Part shown: piece by piece, positions 10,327 to 20,056 of the stretch
How the letters are laid out: the number at the start of each line of letters is the position of its first letter
How positions within the stretch are numbered: position 1 is the stretch's first letter
Source of the DNA: Phymatolithon calcareum
Taxonomy: Eukaryota; Rhodophyta; Florideophyceae; Hapalidiales
Length of the DNA: 64,000 bases
Reading direction: 5' to 3'
Assembly (NCBI GenBank): GCA_977006965.1
Contig: OZ345383.1
Coordinates: 868,001 to 932,000, forward strand
Made by a program: the position numbers and the translations under genes
The notes under the pieces: model-generated
The model's input: only the letters and a program-made list of their open reading frames with translations
Told to the model about the DNA's origin: nothing
Database searches by the model: none

Positions 10327-10644
10327 ATGCTTGTTTACCGCTCCATGACCCCTTCGCACTGTTTTTGCTGTTCGCTGTTGTCATTGGTGTCGACGATGGA
10401 TGCGCAATATACTGTAGCTATTGTGGGCAGCATCGTCACTGTCTTGCTCTCGCTTGTTGACATATCGTTTGGCGACAATCTTGAGAGGCGATTTCGCTCA
10501 GTATCGCGTAGGCGCGATCGGCAGTGTTTCGAACGCGTTACCGGTCTTTTGAGTGACTACGAGTTCAAAAGAGCTTTTAGACTACTACAGGGGCGGCCGG
10601 GGACTACAGTCGCATTGCGAGCCCCTGTACGGTCATGGACTTGA
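10327..10644 (+). pseudogene. possible Harbinger transposase N-terminal fragment
   Basis: This 105-residue ORF has a hydrophobic start (about residues 8-45) followed by FRSVSRRRDRQCFERV and LLSDYEFKRAFRL. The latter resembles the short helix, rich in F-K-x-x-F-R, that precedes the DDE_4 catalytic domain of Harbinger transposases. It stops before any catalytic residue. Its position inside an element with Harbinger-type ends supports the reading, but the match is short and made from memory. Confidence 0.4.
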
Positions 10645-11049
10645 CCAGTACTCGTGCTCCTCCGATTTGCCCGTTGTGCTGGGCTACCTGGGTGGTATTT
10701 ATCGCATTCTGTGCAACGGTCAGCGCGATCATTAGTTTCCACAAATTGGAGAATAGTGCAGTACGAGCACGACGGTGGGTGAGCCCAGCCATGCATGGAT
10801 GCAGTCATCTAAAATAGAATTTCTGGCACAGGGCATACACAATCCGGTATAGACTAGGTGGGAATTGCCCAGTTCTACTGTAATTACATCGGGCAGGCAC
10901 GGGCACGGGCATGTGCGGTATAGACCGAGCCTCAATTGAGGGAAAATTCCCGTCACATAGACACTAGCGTCATTATTATGATAGGGGAAAACGGCAAAAC
11001 GAAATGAAAATACTGTAGTGTACAGTACTGTATGGTTATACATTTTATG

Positions 11050-12225
11050 GTAATGTGATACCTAGGCCCCCCTGGCAGTATGATCCTCTTTGTGCAACTG
11101 CACCTGTAAACAGATTCATTATTTTTACAGTAGCTGGATTGTGCAAAACGCGGGCCCGAGATTCCTCATCCTGCGCAGTACCTCAGCGAGCGTGAAGAGC
11201 GCATCCAAGAGAAATGAAGACCCCCGTTGTAAAGAGGAACTTTGCTTCCCGGAGGCGATCTTGCTTAATGCTTCCCGCACATCCGTATGATTCGTTTTGC
11301 GTAGGAATACAGTAGGTGTGTCGAGTGCTTGTTATCATCCCAGGCCATACATGATATCTTACAGAGTTTTGCTGTAATTTACGGTTTTTCCGCTCAGTCC
11401 CCTCCCTTGCTTCATCCCTTCCAGTTTCCGTTGTACTGTATCATAAAAGCTCAAGTCTTCTCTGCGAGACGCGGCTCGCATCTTTCTTTTTTTAGTACTG
11501 TACTGTCGTTGCAGCGGCACATTCTAAAACGACAAAGCTCAATCCGGTGATAGTGTATGATACACCTCTTGAACCACATCTCCCAAAAACATAGCGCTGG
11601 ACACAGTTGTTGCAATCTATCATATTAAGGCGAGACGCAGTGTTGAGTGCAAATTCATCATACACGGACCGGCGAGTAATTCCAATTATTGGAGGGAATC
11701 AAGTTTACAGTAATATATGTGTGAGCGAAAGAGAACCAGAACGCGCCTGCGACTGACCCTGCATAACGATTCGAACGATCGTCCATACTGTAATATCTGG
11801 TTCGGTGCGTTTAAGCAATGGAACGTTGTCGCTGGGGCATGATCTACCAATTTTCGATGGATTAGTGACTACCTTCACCATGCTTCTGGACCTTGCTTCC
11901 ATTTCGCGTTTCCGGTACTTCATGATTCAGACCACTTCTTTTGGCATACAAAATGTGCCAAAGAAGTAATGCAAGATGTCTTGAGGGTTGCAGAAGGCGC
12001 TGTCTACAAGACTGATATTTCTTTCGGAATTAGTACAGTAGCTGCCCGACAACCATCCGTCCTGTACTGTACCGATCTTCGCCATCACCAGATAGGAGAT
12101 GAAGTCGGACAGGTGAGAAGGGATATCAATACGATATGATAGTCGATGCACATGGGAACACAAATGGTGGTACTCTACTGTGCTATAGTACAGTACTGTA
12201 CAGTACCACAAAACCATATCCAGGC
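11050..12225. other. no gene seen
   Basis: No coding region is convincing on either strand. The stretch holds about ten of the TACAGTA/TACTGTA heptamers and otherwise looks like ordinary intergenic sequence upstream of the secreted-protein gene. Confidence 0.5.
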
Positions 12226-12281
12226 GTATCGTAATATCATTATCAAGGCTCTATAGAGCCTTGATAATGAAATTACGATAC
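12226..12281. repeat. 56-bp palindrome
   Basis: The 26-nt arms (12226-12251 and 12256-12281) flank TATA. They match at 25 of 26 positions. It lies about 370 bp upstream of the secreted-protein ATG, next to an overlapping TACAGTACTGTACAGTA run at 12189-12205. Confidence 0.88.
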
Positions 12282-12652
12282 AATTATCAAAGGGTGTGAC
12301 GTTCGCAAGGGTGCCTGGAAACTATGATGGTTGGGCACAGTCACACGTGTCGCCTGATTCAGTCCAACGGCGATGTCCGCAATCCGTGCTGAGTCGTGAA
12401 TCACATGTTGCGGTATCCCTAATACAATGTAACAAACCTTGGTCAGCGTCAATATACAAAGAAGACTCTTCCAAACCATTTTTCACCAATATTCTTTTCC
12501 TCATCATTCTCGTCGAGAGAATTTCAGTACTGTACAATGCCTTTAAAAACGCCGCCGATCTCTCAGCGCTACTTCTGTGCGCAAAGAAGGGCAAGCATAT
12601 CGTACCCTCTTACCTGCTTTCCTCAACGTATCCCTTGTTCCCGATTTTCAAC

Positions 12653-13561
12653 ATGGCGCTCTCACTCCGCCCCTCGTTTCTTACTATTCTCACACTGTGC
12701 TGCCTCCTTTCCACAGCGTTCGCACAGGGCAAGTTCCCATGCCACAACAAGAAGGTCATGGCCGACGGCGTGACGTGCACCAAGATCGCCCTTCCGAAAG
12801 ACCTGTGCACTTCCTGCCCTCTCCGACCAAGCACTCCGAACGGTCAATTTCTAAACTGCAAAGACATTTACAACACTCGCGCTCCCACTTGTCTCCCGAC
12901 CATGCAGGAATACGTGAAGGCCAATCCGTGCGACGCCAAGCGTGCAACTGCCGTCGCCGCGCTCGCCAGTAACTCCAGCGACGCGGAGGCACGCGCCGTA
13001 GTGGATTTCTTCCTGTACGCTATGTGCGAGCAATGCTGCGACTGTGTACCAATTGGGGCAAATAACGCGTTGTACGACGAGTATCTCTCCGACCATTCCG
13101 CCACGAAACCGACGTTATACACCGCCACACGTGGCAACTGCCCTGCGCATGCTGTACACGATATTTGCAAGATGGCGCCGCGGATCACGCATTTCACAAC
13201 GATTGGAGACAACAACGATGACATCCTTACGGATATGCCGCCTGCGTGCCCCATGCTGAGGGATTGGCTAAATTCAGATGAAGGGCGCGGATGGCAACAG
13301 AAGGGGAACACGGAAATAGAACCTGAACTCGAAACGTTCTTGCTGAATACTTTGGAGCATTTGCAGTGTGGAAAGAAAGACATTTGGGACAAATGCTTCG
13401 ACCTGGAGAGTGCCCAGATGCATCTAGGTGAGCCAGAAAGTTATCCGAGCGAGACAGCCCCGGCGTCGACTCCGATTGCGGAGAGCAGTGATTTGGAAAT
13501 CCCCGATTATTATCTTCAGAAGATTAAGGAATTGATATGGGATTGGTTGAACAGTTTGTAA
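12653..13561 (+). CDS. secreted cysteine-rich protein, function unknown
   Basis: The ATG at 12653 was chosen over the longer open frame because it gives a clear signal peptide: MALSLRP, then a hydrophobic core rich in L, T and C, with a likely cleavage after AFA at residue 24. The protein has 302 residues. The mature part holds 16 cysteines, with the densest group CEQCCDC at about residues 124-130, and one NSS glycosylation site. Cysteines stop about 65 residues before the end. The C-terminal stretch is acidic and serine/proline-rich and ends in a short amphipathic KIKELIWDWLNSL. An even number of cysteines suits disulfide-bonded extracellular folding. I do not recognise the family. The coding region is richer in GC than its flanks, and no intron is needed. 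Regulation is unknown; TACAGTA heptamers and a 56-bp palindrome lie upstream. Confidence 0.75.
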   Translation: MALSLRPSFLTILTLCCLLSTAFAQGKFPCHNKKVMADGVTCTKIALPKDLCTSCPLRPSTPNGQFLNCKDIYNTRAPTCLPTMQEYVKANPCDAKRATAVAALASNSSDAEARAVVDFFLYAMCEQCCDCVPIGANNALYDEYLSDHSATKPTLYTATRGNCPAHAVHDICKMAPRITHFTTIGDNNDDILTDMPPACPMLRDWLNSDEGRGWQQKGNTEIEPELETFLLNTLEHLQCGKKDIWDKCFDLESAQMHLGEPESYPSETAPASTPIAESSDLEIPDYYLQKIKELIWDWLNSL

Positions 13562-14017
13562 TAGTAGCCGCGGCTGATACACAGACAAACGTTAGAAGAT
13601 ACAGTAAATAGTTAGGGCTTGTTGCTCGGATTTTGAAAAGAAAAATTCGATTTGCAGCGACCGATTGCCTCTACAGTAGACGGTGCACTACTGCCCCTTC
13701 GAAAGTACTGTATGTGGCAGGAACGGGCGCTATTCCTGATTGATCATCTAGCGACATCCCGGATGGAGTTCGAGACTGAGGAAAAGAAATCAATTATCTG
13801 CGTCGTAACTACACTCGCTGCAACCGATTGCAACACGATTCAGGCGCTGGAGACTCGTCAACCAAGGAATACAGTATGCTGACGTTGTTTCGGAGTAAAG
13901 AGACCTGTTTCAGACGTATGGTGGAAACTGGGGCTCCCGTTGATGCACCACCACGGAAACTCATTCCCGTCGCCGTCGGTGCTTCCAAGATCAATCCCGT
14001 CCTCGCGTGCAGCCGCA
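13562..14017. other. 3' flank of the secreted-protein gene
   Basis: No gene was seen. Four TACAGTA/TACTGTA heptamers lie at 13600, 13672, 13706 and 13870. Confidence 0.45.
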
Positions 14018-14215
14018 TCACTTTTTCGTGATTGACGCAGTGTGGCGGTGGTCGAAAATGAGCAACGAGCAGTTCCATGTCGCAACTTGGAGTTTAGTGG
14101 AGAAACTTATCGTTTCCCGAGTGCCTTCTCTGCCTCCTGCTCGCCCCTTTCCGGACGGGTCCCTTCGCAGGAACCGAAGGGATCCTGTGTAGCGCGCGGG
14201 TGTGTGCATTACAGG
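14018..14215 (-). pseudogene. LINE D endonuclease start, relic
   Basis: On the minus strand the frame reads TGSLRFLRRDPSGKG, then GREGTRETISFSTKLQVATWNC. The last part resembles the N terminus of an APE endonuclease. The same peptide pattern occurs on the plus strand at 60142-60345 (GREGTREATSFSTKLHVATENC). A DNA hairpin CCCTTCG/CGAAGGG (14161-14181) is present in both, with different loops. Only this 5' section of the element remains. Confidence 0.6.
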
Positions 14216-14342
14216 ACAGGAAAAACTGCAATATAGCTATTGTTAATTCGGACTAGTTACCGCCCCTGGAGTGCAGTTGCACTCATGGCGTCGGCAAATT
14301 AGTCGCCATTCGCTCTCGGCAATAGCGGTTCCTCGAGAGAGC

Positions 14343-14400
14343 GATTTTTATTACAGAACTACGAATGCATCAGCAGAGCTCGGGGCAACACTGCAAACGA
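14343..14400 (-). repeat. family H tail, degraded
   Basis: TTTTTATTACAGAACTACG followed by ATGCATCAGCAGAGCTCGGGG resembles the family H 3' end at 20086 and 44307. No TSD was found. Confidence 0.45.
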
Positions 14401-15869
14401 GCCACGATGACAGAATTCTGTCGGAACCATAACACTCCATTTCTTCACACGCAGCATCATCTGAAAAATCCAAAACCTGCCAATGGTCTCGAGGGGGAGA
14501 TCTCCTTGACAATTTCTGTACTCGCTGTGATAAGCGATGCCATTTCTGCTAACAGATTTTCTAGGGGGCCCTAGGTACTACCGTAGAATCAGAACCATAC
14601 TCGACAGATTCTCCAACGTACTGGCCGGGGGCTGCTCATCACACACTATGAATACCTACACTATCCTAGTCCGGCAGCTGCCACGATACGCACGTGCGAG
14701 TAGGTGACCCAACTTGGCTAGTTCTTGGCGCTTCCCGTCCTGTGATTATTTCGACTGTCGCGTTCGTCCGTTATGGCGAGCTGACACTACCGGGTGACCT
14801 TCGACGTGGTTTTTTTTTCTTAAGTTTCCTCTCAGTCGTGCTGCCAGTGTCGCTCTTAGGCATACTGGATCGCTAATGAACCGGCTCACTCTTGGAAGTC
14901 AGTAACTTCTGTTGGCAACAAGACGCAGGCACACTGCAAGGACAGATTGTAAGCAAAATGGCACAAATTGCCTACAAATTAAAGCAATGCAACCCAAATT
15001 TGGTCTGTTAAGATATTATGAGGCCCTGATACACCACTTCGCTCGGCTTGAGTGTAATTTTTGAAATGCCAATGGCCACCATAGCGCTGGCCATGTGAGT
15101 GTGGTTCAGGTGTTGTGCGAAGGTTGGAATCAAGAAGAAGATTTGCTTTGTCATTGTTGATCGATGTCGATAGTCGATCGTGGATAGTCAATCATAGATG
15201 GTCGATAGTTGGCAGCAGATGGTCGATCGTCCTTGCTATTTGGGGTCGGCTACGTTGTCTTATGTACAATAAAGCGATCGAACAGCAGGAAGCTACTGTG
15301 AGGAGGTAAGCATGTACAGTACAGTACCAAAAGGATGACGCCGCATAGCTTTTCATTCATCTCGCGTCAGTAAATCATGTGGCGGTGAAGAACGGAATTA
15401 AACAGGAGCGAAAACATAGTTGGAGCGTTAGCTTATAGTTGGCCCACGAAGGATAGCGAATATCCGCATGCGAGGAGAGTTATGTCAGCTAGGGTGCAGC
15501 TCTTCACTGCAGAGCCAACAAGGCTGAATAAAGGATTCTTCGCTTGAAGTTTCGAAGAGCTTGCACGGCAAGCAATACGTATGAGGTCCAGACTCTGTGG
15601 ATCAATATCAACGGCTCTTCGACAAACTGAAGAATTTCGAGTCCTACGTTGAGAACAAAAATTCGTGGCTTCGGCTTCCCGCTCATAATGTACGAACCCA
15701 TTGAGATATGACGGTGATGAAGATAGACTAATCCCGCTCGTACCTTCTGTTTTTGTATTGCATTATTATGTTATGCACTCCCCCAATTTTAGATTTGCAG
15801 CGCTTCGATGATCTAAGCTCGCTCCACTCTATTCTATCCAGTGCGAAATTTAACTAATTTCATGTCGCG
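14401..15869. other. no gene seen
   Basis: There is no coding region with supporting features. A short run of related words (TCGATCG, GATGGTCGAT, ATAGTCGATCG) lies at about 15160-15230. Two overlapping TACAGTA heptamers lie at 15315-15326. Confidence 0.45.
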
Positions 15870-16005
15870 AAGCGATCCGAATTGGACAATCGAAAGACCT
15901 CTCGAGTGCATTTTCTGCCTCTTGCACGCCCTTGCGCATCTCTTCACCCCAACAGATAGGATTCAATGACAGGCGCGGGTGTACGATAGGTAGAGCTCTG
16001 CTGTT
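15870..16005 (-). repeat. older LINE D relic
   Basis: CACCCGCGCCTGTCATTGAATCC and GCAAGAGGCAGAAAATGCACTCGAG (read on the minus strand, in parts) align with the LINE D 5' segment at 14085-14205. It is more diverged than the other copies, and the endonuclease start itself is missing. Confidence 0.4.
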
Positions 16006-16639
16006 CATGTAAACCGTCAAGTACCAAACCATCGCAAAAACAAGGATGCTTTATCTCGATCTCCGCTAGATGCCAGAACTTCAGAACTTTCGTGAACCCA
16101 TTTTAATGCGTTCGCGAAAGCTTTAAAAAGCTGTGTCGGTAATGTGCGTTCAGAGGGTGGAGCCCTCGAGGAAATCTCATCCTCTAATGCTGTCGGGCCT
16201 GAACCAGCGCATCTGAGGAGCTCCATCCAGAGTTCGACCTGGTCAAACCCTAGACTTCCGCTTCCCTCAACTAATCTACAAGAACAAAAGTGGATGGGAG
16301 GGTGGGAGAAAAAAAGAAACGATTGCTCGATGCGGTCGAGCGGACGGAGGCAGATGTTGAACGGATGGACTTTGGTTTCTTGCTGCTGAGATGCGCAAGC
16401 TCGCGAGTTGGCAGGTGCTATGATCCTGAGCTCGGGATCTTTCGATACATTGGATTTATGTTCTGTGCTGGTCGCCGCTGGACCGGGTCTCGTGTCAGTT
16501 ACTGAGGGCTACGAGCTGAGTATGACAATATCCAGGACACTCGTTGAAACCGATGGTGTTGCGACCGAACTGTGGTGTGGTCAAACCGTATTTTACACGT
16601 GGGCCTTTGTGTGCCTTTGCTCTTCGACGCGTAGGACAC

Positions 16640-16732
16640 TCGTCTTCATCTCTACTTCGATGCATCGAAGTAGGGACGAAGACGAATGTAAACCGTGCAC
16701 GGTTCGTTTATCAAACCATGGTTTGATAAACG
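16640..16732. repeat. three adjacent palindromes
   Basis: The first, 16640-16685, has 23-nt arms with two mismatches and no spacer. The second, 16691-16704, is AACCGTGCACGGTT. The third, 16705-16732, is a perfect 28-bp palindrome centred on CCATGG. They abut within 93 bp. Confidence 0.88.
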
Positions 16733-17580
16733 TTCTTCTGACTTCCTTGAAATTGTAGTTGTCAACGTGGCAAGAATTCGTAATTTTAAACATGGGTTTT
16801 CTGGAGGGAAAATGCTGAACCAGATCCAATCTCAGATGTAGCCCAGCATGCGAAGAGGAAAATTTATTTCGCCGCAACTGATAAATATCCTTTTTCGAAC
16901 AGAACACACTTCAGCAATCGAAGTGGACAGACAGCTGGCCGGTGGCTTTCTCTGCGGGATAACACCGGACCGTTCTGATACCTCATCCTACTCCCGACCG
17001 CTTAGGCTTGCGCGCACAAGTTTCGGCAACCGAAACTCGCTACCCGGCGACAGAAGCGATGTCGGTTAGCGGCTCCGTTTTCGTCACACCTGCCGCCGAA
17101 GTGCCACTGTCGCATCGCGACACCGTGGCGACGACGATCAGCAGCATTGCGGGCGTCTCCATCCCCGGGGTACCGGTACATAAGCCGGACACCGCGAGCA
17201 TCAGCGAAGGAGAAACTGGCAGACAAATTCGCAATCACACTCCTATCGTCGACTTCAAGGCTGGCGGGTGACCCCGAAGCCCTTTCGTTATCGAAGACAG
17301 ACCTTCGATCTTCGCACCGCCGCGAACGGAGCGCGGGATCCCGATATTTTTTTTGGTTGACACATCGTAGCCAAGACGCGCGCTCATGCAAGCAAACGAC
17401 TCGCGCCTCCCGACTCACCGGGGAGTTCGCAAGAATCGCATCGCCGGCGCACATGTGAGGATGACGTGATTCGTCCCTAGTGCGCTCGAGCGCCAAATTG
17501 ACCGCAGCGCACAGAACGCTTCTGAAAAAAGAGTCGTTGCAGTATCGCTGGACAGAGAGCGCAGTGACCAAACCGGCCGG

Positions 17581-17852
17581 GGCCGTAGAACAGGACGTGG
17601 TTGCGGGCGCGGTTCTGGCCGTGGTGGCGGCCGTGGACGTGTTCGAAATCGGGGAGAAGGCCAGAGTGATTCTTATGTTAACATTTTGGCCTTGGCGAAA
17701 GGAAGATCCTCTTCCATTCATCTTCTAGAAAGGCGAGGCAATTGGCGGCAATGTGCCTGGGTGACGACTTCGAAGTTGTTTTTTTCCACGTGCGAACCAA
17801 GTACAACCCGGCAGACGGCCCATCGCGCCTCAGGTCACGTGGCTTGGAATAG
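17581..17852 (+). pseudogene. DIRS-like RNase H C-terminal remnant
   Basis: From about 17700 one frame reads ARQLAAMCLGDDFEVVFFHV, then RTKYNPADGPSRLRSRGLE and a stop at 17850. The leucine/alanine helix followed by a beta strand and NPADxPSR is characteristic of the RNase H end in DIRS and related retroelements. Just upstream in another frame, SYVNILALAKGRSSSIHLL may be the preceding RNase H segment, and an RGG-rich tract precedes that. At least one frameshift separates them. Confidence 0.65.
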
Positions 17853-18177
17853 AGGCAAGGACACTTAATGGGCAGCGCACACTCTGTACTATACGGAGGC
17901 TTTGTGAGGAGGACAAACCCCACAAAAAGCTGACGAACATCTGCGATGTATCGCAAGACAGCGCTGCCCAATCGAATGCGTGGAGCGCATAGGACGCTTC
18001 GCGCTAATGCAGAGTCATTCCGCATTTGCCGAAAACGCTATTCACAAGATAAATCGCCTTCGACAGGAAAGAAGATCCCGATGGCGCGCATCTTCATCTC
18101 AGAAGCAAACTTCTGTTCAAGAACTCCCCATACAGCCACCTACCTCTCAACAAACGGAATAGAAAACCCTCGAACAA

Positions 18178-19060
18178 TTGCGGCTCCTGGATGACCGAAA
18201 TATTTTCTTCTCCCGAATTCCACTCGCACAAGACACGGTCAAAGCATCAACGCAGGCGACATACGCTGCAGCGATCAAAGAGTTCAAAAGATATATTAAC
18301 CCTAGCGCCGTAACGTTGAAAGACATTGGCAGTGCTCTTGGAGCCTTTATTCAAGCATATTACCTGGAAAATCCTGCTCCGGGATCAAGGCAGGAATGGG
18401 TACACACTTTGGCTGCGCTTTTTCAACGGGTTCCGAGGCTTCGCCGACAGCTGGGCCTGGCTCGAACAGCTCTGAAAGGATAAAGCAAGCACCATAGACC
18501 AACACCAGCGACACCCTTGACGTGAGAACTACTCCTCGCGTTCGTGGGAGTGCTTTTTCGTCGAAATGAAGCGGTAGTTGCCATATGCCTATTGATATTA
18601 TGGGCCGCATACCTGCGCACAGCGGAGGCTTTGGCTGTTACCCTCGACGACGTGACAACTCCTGGAGATCCGCGACTGGGTGACGTTGCTGGTAACGCGG
18701 TTGGTATTTTGGTGCGAAACGGGGAAACTGGGCGAGATCAGGTCGTTACCATGGCAGACGCCGCAGCGAGAGCCGTGCTTGACAAAAAGATTCGTGATGT
18801 GCAACGTTCCGGCCACGCGGGACATTCACGCCTTTTTCATCTTTCGTACGCCAAGTACCTAAAGCTGATCAAGCAGTGCGCTCTCGATCTCGGAATTTCT
18901 CATAACAACTTCACTGCTCACTCTGTGAGACATGGAGGGGCGCTTTACGACTATCTTCAAAATGTCTCGGTAGAAAAAATTGCGGAGAAAAGGACGATGG
19001 GCTGCGCAATCATCGGTGCACCGCTATTTGACTGGCGGGAGAGGACAGCTGATGCGATTG
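18178..19060 (+). pseudogene. tyrosine recombinase (phage-integrase fold), frameshifted
   Basis: The first piece (18178-18483) resembles an N-terminal core-binding domain: TVKASTQATYAAAIKEFKRY, then a helical segment. The catalytic piece (18544-19185 frame) shows YLRTAEALAVTLDDV, with the box I arginine, and TAHSVRHGGA, the HxxR motif. The expected GRW and tyrosine motif, GRWAAQSSVHRYL, is present in another frame, with the nucleophilic Tyr codon at 19025-19027. So one frameshift lies between HxxR and Tyr, and a stop with a frame change lies between the two domains. HSxRxGGA is typical of DIRS/Ngaro and Crypton recombinases. With the upstream RNase H motif, DIRS/Ngaro is preferred. Confidence 0.75.
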
Positions 19061-19200
19061 ACATTCACAAGAGGGCAGCAGAGCCGAATCGACGTGGCTA
19101 CTGCCGTGGCAGAAAAGGCGATAGCGCATGCACGGAAAGAAATTCCCAAACAGGACTGCTGATTTTTCGTCGGCAGAATTCCTGAACGTCTGCCGCGCAT

Positions 19201-20039
19201 GCGCATTTTTGGGATGTTCTTTCATGGGGGACGTACTGAGCTCTGCCAAGAGGTCTGATAGGACCGGCCTTGGGTCGATAACACCCGAGAGATCCTAAGG
19301 GGAGGGAGGATGGTTCCCGATACTAGTAAGGAGGTGCTGCGGATGGTGCACGCCGCTGGGGGTTCAGCTCAGCACTGCCGTGAAAGCTTTCATTTCCGAA
19401 CCTATGGGCTCGGATGTAGACAAAACTAACTTCTTCAGAGAACGGCAATCTAACTGGGAACTATCATCTCTAATATGAATGTTGCACCATTAGCAAGAAG
19501 CGCATTGTAACCGGCCAGATTGCAGGAGATGGTGGATCAATCGAGCAAAGATATAGGCATCCCGAAAAAGAGAATAACTGAAAAACCTTATTTATCGACA
19601 CCAGCAAGGTATTCATGTGAGCTCATCAACTTCAGAGCTATATATAATTCATAATCAGAGCTATAACCCTAAAGCAACAACCGTATTTTGTTCATCAGTC
19701 ACACATTGCCGTTGTCATTAAGCATACATAAACCAGTCTATGTATTGTGGAGCCCGCTTCACGCCCTGGCGTAATAGACCATTTCATGGTCATCTATCTT
19801 TTCACGTCGCTTATTAACACGCATTTGAATTTTTTTCACGTTTACTAATTGCCGCTTCCATTGCGTAGACTGCACTACTAGATTACCTGTGTGAATTCGG
19901 CAGGAAGTCTAACTTACCGGTAAGTTACCTTAAGTGGTCATTGGTCTTCTACTCTGTAGGGGACAAGGGCTATACATCACCGTCGGGGTGATTCCCTCGT
20001 CAACGAGGTCTCTACGACATGACAGTTTTGATGCGCAGC
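19201..20039. other. no gene seen
   Basis: AT-leaning sequence without convincing coding potential or repeats. The 3' boundary of the DIRS-like element may lie in its first part. Confidence 0.4.
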
Positions 20040-20056
20040 ATGTCGGAGAAAGAAGA

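Larger units (their letters stand above)
10114..10931. mobile_element. Harbinger-like element nested in piggyBac-like copy 1
   Basis: The inverted termini GGCTCGGTCTATACCGC (10114-10130) and its complement (10915-10931) are flanked by TCA at 10111-10113 and 10932-10934. Removing the element and one TCA restores CCCTCAATTGAGGG, the subterminal palindrome of the host transposon. A 3-bp TSD and GG-starting TIRs suit PIF/Harbinger elements. The interior carries a large foldback (10199-10291) and a short ORF resembling a transposase N terminus. It is non-autonomous. Confidence 0.78.
8213..10963 (+). mobile_element. piggyBac-like DNA transposon, copy 1 (CTAG-flanked)
   Basis: The termini are inverted: TGTCTATGTGACG at 8213-8225 and its reverse complement at 10951-10963. 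Each is followed internally by a CCTCAATTGAGG palindrome (8231-8242 and 10930-10941). CTAG flanks both ends (8209-8212 and 10964-10967). The left and right flanks are two halves of one LINE D relic, which supports the boundaries. The interior holds a decayed DDE_Tnp_1_7-type transposase and a nested Harbinger-like element at 10114-10931. A second copy is at 55860-58874. Because CTAG is palindromic, a 2-bp TA duplication cannot be excluded by sequence alone. Confidence 0.82.
10410..15326. repeat. cluster of TACAGTA / TACTGTA heptamers
   Basis: The heptamer TACAGTA or its complement TACTGTA begins at about 10410, 10876, 11011, 11021, 11026, 11126, 11308, 11434, 11496, 11706, 11786, 12034, 12065, 12189, 12194, 12199, 12528, 13600, 13672, 13706, 13870, 15315 and 15320. 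Less than one occurrence would be expected in this length for an even base composition. Several overlap as TACAGTACTGTA. The cluster surrounds the secreted-protein gene at 12653. It is sparser elsewhere, for example 31830 and 51420-51433. Confidence 0.75.
17000..19200 (+). mobile_element. tyrosine-recombinase retroelement (DIRS/Ngaro-like), decayed
   Basis: This GC-rich block reads on the plus strand. It contains an RGG-rich tract (17581-17655), an RNase H C-terminal section ending in NPADGPSR (17805-17828), and then a separate tyrosine recombinase (about 18178-19060). Reverse transcriptase/RNase H followed by a tyrosine recombinase is the gene order of DIRS-group elements, which integrate by recombination instead of an integrase. 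The upstream RT core was not identified; only 0.8 kb lies between the block's left edge and the RNase H motif. The ends could not be placed because no inverted or split repeats were recognised. Confidence 0.68.

Noticed and set aside
12296-12652. Upstream extension of the secreted-protein ORF by 119 codons.
   Set aside because: It would bury the signal peptide, begins without ATG, and runs through palindromic and repeat-rich sequence. The ATG at 12653 is far better.
17002-17721. 239-codon minus-strand ORF overlapping the DIRS-like block.
   Set aside because: The plus strand carries the RNase H motif and RGG tract; the minus frame is open mainly because the sequence is GC-rich.
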